Assembly: GCA_023411575.1 (NCBI GenBank) | Contig: JAEYOP010000032.1 | Location: forward strand, 1 to 64,000 | Length of the DNA: 64,000 nt | Direction of reading: 5' to 3' | From: Bacillota bacterium | Lineage (GTDB): Bacteria > Bacillota > Clostridia > Acetivibrionales > DTU013 | Shown here: positions 1 through 7,398 of the stretch, one piece after another | How positions within the stretch are numbered: position 1 is the first letter of the stretch | Layout: the number at the start of each line of letters is the position of its first letter | Position numbers and translations under genes: made by a program | Notes under the pieces: model-generated | What the model was told of the DNA's origin: nothing | The model's database searches: none | The model's input: the letters and a program-made list of their open reading frames with translations, nothing else

Positions 1-94
1 TGACAAAATTGCCAAGCTTGAAAGAATTGACGCAAGAATCTCTGACATCCTATCTGCCATGGTCGCCCGAATTGCCTTCCTGGTGCCGCAATGA
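1..94 (+). CDS. C-terminal end of an unidentified protein (partial)
   Basis: The reading frame is open from the window edge to a TGA at 92-94 and gives about 30 residues beginning DKIAKLERIDARIS. It is charged and helix-prone, then hydrophobic at the very end (RIAFLVPQ). There is too little to name a family. It is convergent with the tmRNA gene, whose terminator follows. It could be a chance open frame. Confidence 0.35.
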   Translation, partial: DKIAKLERIDARISDILSAMVARIAFLVPQ

Positions 95-158
95 TTCATA
101 CAAGGCGCCCCAAGATTAAGCGCTTACGATATTCCTATCCTTCATTACATCACCGGAT

Positions 159-213
159 AAAAAAGCGGGACTGCTCGAAGTTTGTGAACAAACTATAAAC
201 AGTCCCGCTTTTT
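159..213 (-). terminator. Intrinsic terminator of the tmRNA gene
   Basis: A nine-base stem (GCGGGACTG / CAGTCCCGC) is flanked by A and T runs on both sides, and the loop itself holds a small AGTTTGT/ACAAACT hairpin. It lies directly after the CCA end of the tmRNA. With runs on both sides it could work in both directions. Confidence 0.8.
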
Positions 214-217
214 CATT

Positions 218-637
218 TGGTGGAGGCGAGGGGAGTCGAACCCCTGTCCGAAACCATATCCTCCAGCGCTTCTACGGGTGTAGATTGTAATTTGTGCCCT
301 GCTTAGTATCCTTGCGGACTTAAGCCCGGCATTTCCCTACGGCGGACCTCTACAATCAAAGTGCCGCTTTCGGTAGCCTTTTATTCGGGTTCAGCTCAAG
401 GCTACGACTGAACCAGTCCCGGAATTTAACCTTCCCCTTCCTAAGGCCTGACTTAATGACGCCAGCTACCCAAGGTGCAGAAACCTTGGACTGACGGGCA
501 GCCTATATTAGGCTGCAGCTAAAGCGAAATTATCGTTTTTAGCGTTTAATTTTAGTTTCTCGTTTTTTAAGAGGCCAACGAGAATCCTCTACCCGCTACC
601 CTGGTCTCAACAATCCCGTCGAAACCAATACGCCCCC
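218..637 (-). ncRNA. ssrA: tmRNA (transfer-messenger RNA)
   Basis: The 5' end GGGGGCGUAUUGG and the 3' end with a T arm (GGUUCGA) and encoded CCA pair as a seven-base tRNA-like acceptor stem. The tag frame is read from a GCU resume codon at 543-541 and encodes A-KNDNFALAAA followed by UAA at 510-508. The RNA rescues stalled ribosomes together with SmpB, whose gene is directly upstream on the same strand. The tag ends in three alanines rather than the more usual LAA. Confidence 0.97.
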
Positions 638-640
638 ACG

Positions 641-647
641 TTATATA
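641..647 (-). promoter_or_regulatory. Likely -10 element for the tmRNA
   Basis: TATATAA on the minus strand ends three bases before the predicted 5' G of the tmRNA. That spacing is a little short but close to a transcription start. No convincing -35 hexamer is visible at 17 bases upstream. Confidence 0.4.
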
Positions 648-748
648 TGACAGGCGGCGCTTCATTTTCCGGTCGTGACCGGATCACGGGCGTCTGCCTG
701 GCAATTTTCAATGTTCATACCCGCCTGGCAAAGAACTCGTTCGTCTGC

Positions 749-1213
749 CTAGCGCAGGTTCTCTTTCATCTTCCTGTCGATCTCGCGTTTGGCATCGCGT
801 TCCGCGATATCCTCCCGCTTATCGTACAGCTTCTTGCCCTTCGCTATACCCAACTCCAGCTTTACCTTTCCTCTCTTGAAGTAAAGCTGCAGCGGGACCA
901 GCGACAGGCCCTTCTGCTGCGTATAGCCGATCAGCCTGCTGATCTCGCTTTTATGAAGCAGCAGCTTGCGGTCGCGCATGGGATCCTTGTTAAAGATGTT
1001 CCCCTGCTCGTATGGGCTGATATGCATCCCGTTGAGCATAACCTCGCCGCCTTCGATCATGGCATAGCTGTCCTTCAGGTTTACCTTGCCCTGCCTGATC
1101 GATTTTACTTCCGTGCCTGACAGTACGATACCGGCTTCCAGCGTCTGCTCGATAAAATAATCGTGTCTGGCTTTTTTGTTTTGTGCGACTACCTTTATGC
1201 CCTCGTTATCCAT
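749..1213 (-). CDS. smpB: SsrA-binding protein SmpB
   Basis: The 154-residue protein begins MDNEGIKVVAQNKKARHDY and carries the SmpB core (GIVLSGTEVKSIR, INPYEQGN-like HISPYEQGNIF) and a basic C-terminal tail (REIDRKMKENLR) that enters the ribosomal mRNA channel. SmpB binds tmRNA and delivers it to stalled ribosomes. The start at 1213 was chosen over an upstream ATG at 1312 because it gives the usual family length and has a GGAAGG ribosome binding site. It lies about 110 bases upstream of ssrA. Confidence 0.96.
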   Translation of the reverse strand: MDNEGIKVVAQNKKARHDYFIEQTLEAGIVLSGTEVKSIRQGKVNLKDSYAMIEGGEVMLNGMHISPYEQGNIFNKDPMRDRKLLLHKSEISRLIGYTQQKGLSLVPLQLYFKRGKVKLELGIAKGKKLYDKREDIAERDAKREIDRKMKENLR

Positions 1214-1372
1214 TCTACAAGCCTTCCAGCAAAACTCCCGAACCGATAAAAATAACCCTTCGTGGAAAGGGCTTGTTTTGTGTGCCTTTATCAGTGCCGG
1301 TTCGAATATCATTATACTCAGAGATGGCGGCTATGTCAAGTCGGTCAGTTGGCCGGCCTGCTTGGCCGCCTG

Positions 1373-2287
1373 TCAATTGGCCGCTTTCCGGGACTGCTTC
1401 AGATCGGTCAGCACTTTATACGGAACCCGCAACGAGCCTTTTCCGGTGCCTATTTCAATATCCGGTTTAAAGCTGCCGTGGAAGTCGCTGCCGCCGGTAA
1501 CAAGCAGCTTGTGCTTTAATGCAAGCTGCAGCAGCTCCGTAGTCTGCGCCACCGTATTTTCGGTATAATAAGCTTCAATTCCCTTCAGGCCGAAACCGGT
1601 CAATTCGCCAAGCAGATGATCCAACTGCCTGCCGTTCATGCCTATGAGAACCGGATGGGCCAGTACGGGGATGCCCCCGGCCTTGAGAATCTCGGCAATA
1701 CCCCCGGCAGGGGTGAATTTATCCTTTTTGAAATACGCCGGCCGGCCGCTTGCGAGGTATTTGTCAAAAGCCTCGTTGATACTCGCCACATAGCCCTTAT
1801 TCATTAAAGCTCTTGCAATATGGGGCCTGCCCGCATTGCCGCCCAGGGCCAGCCGTTTAACTTCGCTCAAAGTTATATCAAATCCAAGCTCGTTCAATTT
1901 CCGGATGATTTTGGGGTTCCGCTGCTCTCTTCTTTCCCTCAATTCATTCAGAACCGCCAGCATGGCACTGACCTTGCCGTCGGGGAAATAGGCAAGCAGA
2001 TGCATCTCCGGCTCAAAATCCACACTGATTTCAACGCCCGGAAGCACTTCGATCCCCAGTCTCGCTCCTTCTTCTACCGCTTCCCGGATGCCGTTCACCG
2101 TATCGTGGTCCGTTAAGGCGACCGCAGCAAGTCCCCGGTTAAAAGCATGCCTGACCAGTTCGGCCGGCGTCATGCTGCCATCGGAAGCAGTCGAATGCGT
2201 GTGCAGATCAATATAGAATTTATTACTTTCCAATGCCAAGTAGGAGAATTCCTCCATGAAGGATCGCGAAATCGTCTCAATATTCAT
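1373..2287 (-). CDS. PHP-domain phosphoesterase
   Basis: The protein has 304 residues. The PHP metal-site motifs are visible: DLHTHSTASDG near residue 27, ALTDHDTVNG near 57, a late AHP motif (PVLAHPVLIG), and GSDFHG near 267. This is the TrpH/YciV-like group; E. coli YciV (RNase AM) is a 5'-3' exonuclease acting on short oligonucleotides and RNA 5' ends, so a role in nucleotide or RNA turnover is a family-based inference. The start overlaps the end of the DUF402 gene by 11 bases, so the two are probably cotranscribed. A start ten codons further in is also possible. Confidence 0.88.
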   Translation of the reverse strand: MNIETISRSFMEEFSYLALESNKFYIDLHTHSTASDGSMTPAELVRHAFNRGLAAVALTDHDTVNGIREAVEEGARLGIEVLPGVEISVDFEPEMHLLAYFPDGKVSAMLAVLNELRERREQRNPKIIRKLNELGFDITLSEVKRLALGGNAGRPHIARALMNKGYVASINEAFDKYLASGRPAYFKKDKFTPAGGIAEILKAGGIPVLAHPVLIGMNGRQLDHLLGELTGFGLKGIEAYYTENTVAQTTELLQLALKHKLLVTGGSDFHGSFKPDIEIGTGKGSLRVPYKVLTDLKQSRKAAN

Positions 2288-2750
2288 ATTGGTTGCATTC
2301 CACCGGAGGAAAATTTCTGCTGTAGATCTGTTTCAGCAGACCGTCCAGTGTTCTTAAAGCCTTGCTTGTCTGTGCCGTTGTGATCAGCCCGGTTTCGACG
2401 GCTTCCGCCAGTTCATCGGCATCCAGCAGCCTGACTTCGCCGTCCGGCATGATTTTGATATCGACCAGAAGATCGTTTATAGTGTAAGTATCGGCGGCTT
2501 TATCATAATCCACCTCTATAATGTCGCAGTACCAATAAAGAAACTTGCCGTACCCGTCATAAAACCTGCCGATTTTATAACCCCTGTCCAGGAAGGTGAA
2601 AGATATGCCTCCGTGCAGATCGGGTCTCGGCTTTATAGCAGTCCATTTTGTGACCAGAAGGCTCTCGTTCCGGAACAGGAGCTCATCGTCCGAAATATCG
2701 ACGATTTCGGCCGGGATATACCTTCTTCGGAGTACGACGGGCTTTTTCAT
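2277..2750 (-). CDS. DUF402 domain protein
   Basis: The 157-residue protein matches the DUF402 pattern: a beta-barrel segment with WTAIKPRP, then GYGKFLYWYCDIIEVDYD and DLLVDIKIMPDGEVRLLDADEL. Relatives include FomD and the Ntdp nucleoside tri/diphosphatases; whether this one has that activity is unknown. A ribosome binding site AAGGAG lies 12 bases before the ATG. It heads an operon with the PHP gene, driven by a promoter at 2792-2820. Confidence 0.85.
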   Translation of the reverse strand: MKKPVVLRRRYIPAEIVDISDDELLFRNESLLVTKWTAIKPRPDLHGGISFTFLDRGYKIGRFYDGYGKFLYWYCDIIEVDYDKAADTYTINDLLVDIKIMPDGEVRLLDADELAEAVETGLITTAQTSKALRTLDGLLKQIYSRNFPPVECNQYEY

Positions 2751-2791
2751 ATCAATAGTGTTCTCCTTGTGCCAAAGATTTATTATCCATA

Positions 2792-2820
2792 ATTATACAC
2801 GTGTTGCCGACATATTGAAA
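2792..2820 (-). promoter_or_regulatory. Sigma-A-type promoter for the DUF402-PHP operon
   Basis: TTTCAA (-35) and TATAAT (-10) are separated by 17 bases on the minus strand, 40-70 bases upstream of the DUF402 start. Confidence 0.6.
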
Positions 2821-2864
2821 TGCAAATTCTGGAAGCCTCCCGGGAACCTTATATTTCCCACATA

Positions 2865-2894
2865 TTGGAATTTTATTGAACTATATGCTAGAAT
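2865..2894 (+). promoter_or_regulatory. Possible promoter for the cysteine-rich protein
   Basis: TTGGAA and TAGAAT are separated by 18 bases on the plus strand. Between it and the coding start is an imperfect 18-bp tandem duplication (2911-2928 and 2929-2946) beginning GCTCAGGT. Confidence 0.45.
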
Positions 2895-2952
2895 GTATTT
2901 ATTGCAAAAAGCTCAGGTGAAGCAAGGGGCTCAGGTAAGGCAGGGGGGTCGG

Positions 2953-3264
2953 ATGAAGCAGTCGAAATGCTGCGGCAATTGCGCCAGAGGAATCAAAATC
3001 AATATCAACAAAGACATCCTGTGTAAAATCCACGGGATCGTATCCCGGGACTTTATTTGCTCAAAGTACCGGTCGCTGGCCCGGACCGCCCTTGAAGAAA
3101 AGCCGAAATGCGTTGAATGCTTATTTTTCACCCTCGTGGAGGAGGAGACGGGAAAATGTCCAAACAATGGATTCTGCCAGCTTTTTACCGTCCGATGCTA
3201 CGACGGTGATGCCAAAAGTGCATGCTCCAAATTTTGCGCTAAAGCGGAGCGGAATATTTCATGA
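2953..3264 (+). CDS. Small cysteine-rich protein of unknown function
   Basis: The 103-residue protein has 12 cysteines, starting MKQSKCCGNCARG, with later pairs such as CVEC and an ACSKFC ending. The spacing suggests zinc or iron-sulfur binding, but no named family was recognised. There is no signal peptide or membrane segment, so it is probably cytosolic. The start was chosen because an AGGGGGG ribosome binding site lies four bases upstream; a longer open frame exists but runs through the promoter. It stands alone, with its own promoter and terminator. Confidence 0.7.
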   Translation: MKQSKCCGNCARGIKININKDILCKIHGIVSRDFICSKYRSLARTALEEKPKCVECLFFTLVEEETGKCPNNGFCQLFTVRCYDGDAKSACSKFCAKAERNIS

Positions 3265-3299
3265 CCTCTGTTCCAATTTTTGACCCCTTAAGCGCTTGG

Positions 3300-3335
3300 C
3301 TCCTTTGGCCGATATATCCGGTGAAGGAGTTTTTT
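3300..3335 (+). terminator. Intrinsic terminator after the cysteine-rich gene
   Basis: CTCCTT and AAGGAG form the outer stem, with an inner CCG/CGG pairing, followed by six T residues. Confidence 0.6.
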
Positions 3336-3446
3336 CTTGTTCAAATCGGGGTCCTTGTATGGTAAAATTATAGTATACCAGGGGACAAATAATAAGAATC
3401 AAGGTACAGGAACCCGGGATAGTACCTGCATTTGTGAGGTGAAGGC

Positions 3447-4097
3447 ATGATACCGAACGTTTCCGATATTTTTCAACAGAAACTGGACGAGATCCAGAGC
3501 CGGCTTCCGGTGAAATTAAAGGGGTCTTCCGAAAGCATGTCTTTCGATCAATACCTGAATAATGCCTCCGCCGCGAATACAAGCACCGATGACGCTGCCA
3601 GCCTGACCTCTTTGTCCGGCGGTTCCGCCTTGACTTCCCTGCAGCGGGCCCAGTTGTCCCTCGCCTCAAACAGGCAGTCGAACGGCCTTGACAAGCTGAG
3701 AGCCAGTCAGGCCATCGAAACCGGCATCCAGGAGAGCTCCCAAAGATACCATGTTGATGCGGACCTGATCCGCGCCGTCATCAAGCAGGAATCCGATTAC
3801 AATCCCTACGCCATATCAAGCGCGGGAGCCCAGGGCTTGATGCAGCTGATGCCCGGCACCGCCGACTCGCTTGGCGTCGAAAATCCCTGGGATATCAGTG
3901 AAAATATCGACGGCGGAACAAGGTATTTAAAGGACCAACTCGTCGCATTCGACGGCAATCTTGAACTGGCCCTCGCCGCATATAACGCCGGTCCCGGCGC
4001 TGTCGCGCAGTACGGCGGTATTCCGCCCTATTCGGAGACCCGGGGCTATGTCAAAAAAGTGCTTGAAAATTATGCGGATTATAAAAACAATAAGTAA
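3447..4097 (+). CDS. Lytic transglycosylase (SLT domain)
   Basis: The protein has 216 residues. The C-terminal half is a Slt70-type lysozyme-like domain: the catalytic glutamate in AVIKQESDYNPYAIS, then GAQGLMQLMPGTA, NIDGGTRYL and the ALAAYNAGPGAV motif. It cleaves the glycan strand of peptidoglycan to a 1,6-anhydro product. The N-terminal 100 residues are low-complexity and serine-rich, with no clear signal peptide, as in relatives linked to flagella or exported without a classical signal. The ribosome binding site is GAGGTGAAG. Confidence 0.92.
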   Translation: MIPNVSDIFQQKLDEIQSRLPVKLKGSSESMSFDQYLNNASAANTSTDDAASLTSLSGGSALTSLQRAQLSLASNRQSNGLDKLRASQAIETGIQESSQRYHVDADLIRAVIKQESDYNPYAISSAGAQGLMQLMPGTADSLGVENPWDISENIDGGTRYLKDQLVAFDGNLELALAAYNAGPGAVAQYGGIPPYSETRGYVKKVLENYADYKNNK

Positions 4098-4110
4098 TTT
4101 TTTCGTTCTT

Positions 4111-4416
4111 TAATCCACACTATCCACATTCTTATCCACACAAGAAAATCCTACATTTTGCGTGCTTTCTGCCGTTTTTCCACAGAATTCACAGGTACGT
4201 CTTCAACAATTTTTTCAAAATTTAACCATCCCAAATCCTGGATGAGCCTCTTGTAATGCACTGTACCATGTACTTGTGGAAGTACATTCGCTATGGAAAT
4301 TTTTTTATATGTAATCCGACATTTTTTGACACCTGTTTTAATTTCCCATTTTTTACTGTAAATATGGTTTCTTGCAAAATCCCCGTTGGATTGTGGAAAA
4401 TAAAAAGTTATCCACA
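4111..4416. promoter_or_regulatory. DnaA-box cluster with AT-rich core (candidate)
   Basis: The 330-bp gap after the transglycosylase gene contains two perfect DnaA boxes TTATCCACA (4132-4140 and 4408-4416). One-mismatch boxes are at 4111-4119, 4120-4128, 4176-4184 and, inverted, 4392-4400. The first three are almost back to back, and the last two face each other across 7 bp. Between the groups lies an AT-rich stretch (about 4290-4380) and a perfect 8-bp inverted repeat ATGTACTT-GTGG-AAGTACAT (4268-4287). It may titrate or bind DnaA; an origin function is possible but unsupported by dnaA/dnaN neighbours. Confidence 0.6.
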
Positions 4417-4427
4417 GTTTTTGTCTC

Positions 4428-5459
4428 CTAAAGGGACGACCCCAACTTGAGATTTGGAATGGCATTCAGATCCAGGCCGGAGACATGGCCTCTCATGAAT
4501 TCGTAATAAGCCGCGGCGCCGATCATTGCCGCATTGTCCGTGCAAAGCACCGGCTTCGGATAGAACATTTCCATGCCGGCCTGCTCCACGGCCTTTTTCA
4601 TGCCGGCTCTCAGCTTCGAATTCGCCGCCACACCGCCTGCCAGGGCAACACGCCTGACCTTTTTCAACCGCGCCGCCTGCAGGGTGTTGTTTACCAGAAC
4701 CTCCACCACAGCCTGCTGAAAGCTGGCACAAACGTCCGGGGGTACTATTTCCAAGCCCTTCTGGGCCATTCCGTTCAGATAATTCAAAACGGCGGTTTTT
4801 AATCCGCTGAAGCTGAAATCCATACTTCCGTCATTAAAATAGACTTTTGGGAAATCTACCGCCCTGCTGTTTCCTTTTGCCGCCTCGGCATCGATCAGGG
4901 GTCCGCCGGGATATCCCAGCCCAAGGGCGCGGGCAATCTTGTCGAATGCCTCGCCGGCTGCGTCGTCGCGGGTTTGCCCCATAATTTCGAACCGGTGGTA
5001 GTCCGCCACATATACGATATGGCTGTGCCCGCCCGAAGCGACAAGGCAGACGAACGGCGGCTCCAGAGCTTCATTTTCCAGATAGTTTGCAGCTATGTGT
5101 CCCTCGATATGGTGTACCCCTACTAGAGGCTTGTTTGCGGCAAAAGCGAGTCCTTTGGCAGCCGAAAGCCCTACCAGCAGCGCTCCGACAAGTCCCGGAC
5201 CGTAGGTGACGCCGATTGCGTCCACCTCTTCCAGCTTTACGGCCGCCTCCTCCAGAGCCTGGTTTATGACCGGCATGATAAGCTCGACATGCTTCCGCGA
5301 CGCAATTTCCGGCACAACTCCTCCAAATTTCTTATGCAGATCGATTTGCGAGGAAATGATATTCGATAATACTTTTCTGCCGTTTACCACCACAGCGGCC
5401 GACGTTTCGTCACAACTGGATTCGATGGCCAGGATGACCGTTCTGTCCAAAAACAACAC
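4428..5459 (-). CDS. tsaD: tRNA N6-threonylcarbamoyladenosine transferase TsaD
   Basis: The protein has 343 residues. It starts in the ASKHA fold (ILAIESSCDETSAAVV), with HVELIMPV, the metal-binding HIEGHIAAN, the SGGHSHIV motif and ALAGGVAANSKLR. TsaD transfers the threonylcarbamoyl group to A37 of ANN-decoding tRNAs, with TsaB and TsaE, which are encoded at 20.8-22.0 kb. The GTG at 5459 (or TTG at 5456) was chosen because AGGAAAG lies just upstream and family length is matched; an ATG at 5582 would add about 40 unrelated residues and run through a terminator. Confidence 0.95.
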   Translation of the reverse strand: MLFLDRTVILAIESSCDETSAAVVVNGRKVLSNIISSQIDLHKKFGGVVPEIASRKHVELIMPVINQALEEAAVKLEEVDAIGVTYGPGLVGALLVGLSAAKGLAFAANKPLVGVHHIEGHIAANYLENEALEPPFVCLVASGGHSHIVYVADYHRFEIMGQTRDDAAGEAFDKIARALGLGYPGGPLIDAEAAKGNSRAVDFPKVYFNDGSMDFSFSGLKTAVLNYLNGMAQKGLEIVPPDVCASFQQAVVEVLVNNTLQAARLKKVRRVALAGGVAANSKLRAGMKKAVEQAGMEMFYPKPVLCTDNAAMIGAAAYYEFMRGHVSGLDLNAIPNLKLGSSL

Positions 5460-5553
5460 CTGCTCTTTCCTACACCGTAAATGGGCCGATTTTTCAGTCC
5501 ATATAGTATGATAGACCAAAAACGGGGGTTTTACAAGGCTGTAGCCCCTGTGT

Positions 5554-5583
5554 AAAAAAAAACATGGAGTGGTGAGCTCCATG
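5554..5583 (-). terminator. Intrinsic terminator between uppP and tsaD
   Basis: On the minus strand CATGGAG and CTCCATG pair around a short loop and are followed by nine T residues. It would end transcription from uppP before tsaD. Confidence 0.75.
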
Positions 5584-5735
5584 CCCCTAAATAATAGGAG
5601 AAACGCTAATGTTCCTTTTAATTATAACAAGATCAGGCAATAATTTACTATAGTCCCTTTGTACCTGTTCTGCGGTGCCATTAGTCCTACTCGTATAGGA
5701 CCATAGACCCATAATCGTCCCGATTCCTCTCCGGC

Positions 5736-5858
5736 CAGCGCATTTATCGCTCGAATAGCAGCACATCTATTCTCGAATATCAGCGCATTTATCCCCCGAA
5801 ATATCAGCACGCTCATTCTCGAAGGAGATCAGCTCTATTTATCCTCGAATCAGGGCAA
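5736..5858. repeat. Degenerate ~23-bp tandem repeat
   Basis: Five to six units begin CAGC and end CTCGAAT or a variant: 5736-5758, 5759-5780, 5781-5804, 5805-5829 and 5830-5850, with a partial unit after. The last units run into the 3' end of uppP. Units share the pattern CAGC-rich start, ATTTAT centre, TCGAAT end. The function is unknown. Confidence 0.6.
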
Positions 5859-6627
5859 TAAGGATTACCGCCGCGCCCAATAGGAGCCTGTAAACGGCAA
5901 AGATGCCGAAGCCCTTTGTCTTCAGGTAATTCAGTATGAACTTGATGCTAAGCGCCCCGACAATCGCGGATACCACCACGGCAACAATGAACGGCAGCGT
6001 ATCAATTGGTACGTTGATCAGGTCCTTTGCATTATAAACGCCGCTCAGGAAAATGAACGGAGTGGAAAGCAGAAACGTAAACCGTGCGGCATCTTCCCTG
6101 CTCAGCTTGAGGAGACGCCCTGTCGCCATGGTGATGCCCGACCGGGATACGCCGGGGAACATGGCGATAGCCTGGGAAACCCCTATCAGAAAGCTTCTTT
6201 TGAAGCCGATCTCCTTCAGGATGACTTCCGATTTTGAGACCTTATCCGCATAATAGAGGAAGAGTCCCATGACAATAAGCATGACACCGATCAGAAGCGG
6301 ATTCCGGAACGTGGTCGCCACCTTGTCCTCAAAGAGCAGGCCGAAAACGCCTCCCGGGATGCAGGCCAGCATAATGAACCAGAAAAGCCTTCCGTCCTGG
6401 GATTTCACATCCGTCAGTCCGGCTTTGATCAATCGGATCCAATCCTTCCAGAAGAAAATCGCGACCGCCAGCAGGGTCCCCATGTGAAGGGCTATGTCGA
6501 AGGCAAGTCCGGGGTCCTCCCAGCCGAACAGCCAGGGCGCGAGGGTTATATGCGCCGTGCTGGAGATGGGAAGGAATTCCCCCAATCCCTGTATGATTCC
6601 ATAAATAATCGCTTGTACCAGATCCAT
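5839..6627 (-). CDS. uppP: Undecaprenyl-diphosphatase UppP/BacA
   Basis: The 262-residue integral membrane protein carries the two family signatures: GLGEFLPISSTAH near residue 14 with its catalytic glutamate, and FPGVSRSGITMATG in the middle. It dephosphorylates undecaprenyl pyrophosphate to recycle the lipid carrier for peptidoglycan and confers bacitracin tolerance. The start at 6627 (MDLVQAIIYG) has GGAGG nine bases upstream; the longer frame adds a non-homologous N-terminus. Its last codons lie in the tandem repeat. Confidence 0.96.
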   Translation of the reverse strand: MDLVQAIIYGIIQGLGEFLPISSTAHITLAPWLFGWEDPGLAFDIALHMGTLLAVAIFFWKDWIRLIKAGLTDVKSQDGRLFWFIMLACIPGGVFGLLFEDKVATTFRNPLLIGVMLIVMGLFLYYADKVSKSEVILKEIGFKRSFLIGVSQAIAMFPGVSRSGITMATGRLLKLSREDAARFTFLLSTPFIFLSGVYNAKDLINVPIDTLPFIVAVVVSAIVGALSIKFILNYLKTKGFGIFAVYRLLLGAAVILIALIRG

Positions 6628-6652
6628 TGTCGTCCTCCAAAAAACATTTTGA

Positions 6653-7297
6653 TCAATAATACCGTGGAACGTAGTACCCCTCATCCTTTTTGACAAAAGG
6701 TCTTTTACCGGGCGGAAGAGACCAAAGCCCCCGGTTTTCTCTTATCGCATTTTCCTGCAGGTTTTCAAAATAGTCCCTGTAGGCCGTATTCGGCTTCACC
6801 GCTTCGACCCTGGCAAAGCCCTGGTCCACCATATAGACGTTGATGCAGGTGCCATCCTTCAGAAATGCAAATGCCAGCAGCCGGCCGTAGTCATCCCGAA
6901 GGTCTTTCTCAAAAACGAGGGTCGCGGCCTTGCCGTCCAATAATTCCGCAAGCTCATCCGAAGCTTCTTTGCCGTACGGTTGGACTGCTACGCCTTCCTT
7001 TACCGTTTCGGGAGTATCTATGTACATCAGCCTTACCCTGTATATCTCGCCCTCATACTCCGCCTTGATCGTATCCCCGTCGGTCACTTTCGTTACTTTT
7101 ACACGGATACAGCCTCCGGGTGCAATCCCTTCCAGTTCCGGGACCGCAACCGGACACTCCGCAGCTTGCGCGGCAACAGCCGCCCTATTGGTGTTACCGA
7201 TAAAAACGGATTGCTCGCCCCGGTTTGACAGCCGGCAGAATGCGATTGCAAGCCCGGCAATCAATACGCCCGCCAGGGCGGGAACCTTTTTCCCCAT
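6653..7297 (-). CDS. Exported thermonuclease-like (SNase) nuclease
   Basis: The protein has 214 residues. An N-terminal hydrophobic segment (VPALAGVLIAGLAIAF) looks like a signal anchor or signal peptide. The SNase domain starts at VKVTKVTDGDTIKAEY and contains RVRLMYIDTPE, a YGKEASDEL segment and DDYGRLLAFAFL, covering the staphylococcal nuclease Ca2+-binding and arginine/glutamate positions. It probably degrades extracellular nucleic acids. The start at 7297 is supported by GGGGGAG just upstream. It lies 25 bases upstream of uppP and may share its transcript. Confidence 0.9.
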   Translation of the reverse strand: MGKKVPALAGVLIAGLAIAFCRLSNRGEQSVFIGNTNRAAVAAQAAECPVAVPELEGIAPGGCIRVKVTKVTDGDTIKAEYEGEIYRVRLMYIDTPETVKEGVAVQPYGKEASDELAELLDGKAATLVFEKDLRDDYGRLLAFAFLKDGTCINVYMVDQGFARVEAVKPNTAYRDYFENLQENAIRENRGLWSLPPGKRPFVKKDEGYYVPRYY

Positions 7298-7398
7298 AGC
7301 TCCCCCGCAATTGGAAAATGATTTCACACCAATAGATGATACCATATTATTTCATATGCGTACACTTGAAAGAACATGTTTCCGGAATATTTCCGGCG

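Noticed and set aside
4151..4465. A 104-codon open frame on the minus strand across the DnaA-box region
   Set aside because: It starts inside tsaD, has no ribosome binding site, and no family was recognised; much of it translates the AT-rich boxes.
5622..5816. A 64-codon open frame on the minus strand upstream of tsaD
   Set aside because: It is a translation of the degenerate tandem repeat and lies before a terminator; no ribosome binding site.
5736..5858. The repeats near uppP as a CRISPR array
   Set aside because: Units are about 23 bp and directly adjacent with no unique spacers, and they differ from each other; no cas genes are present.
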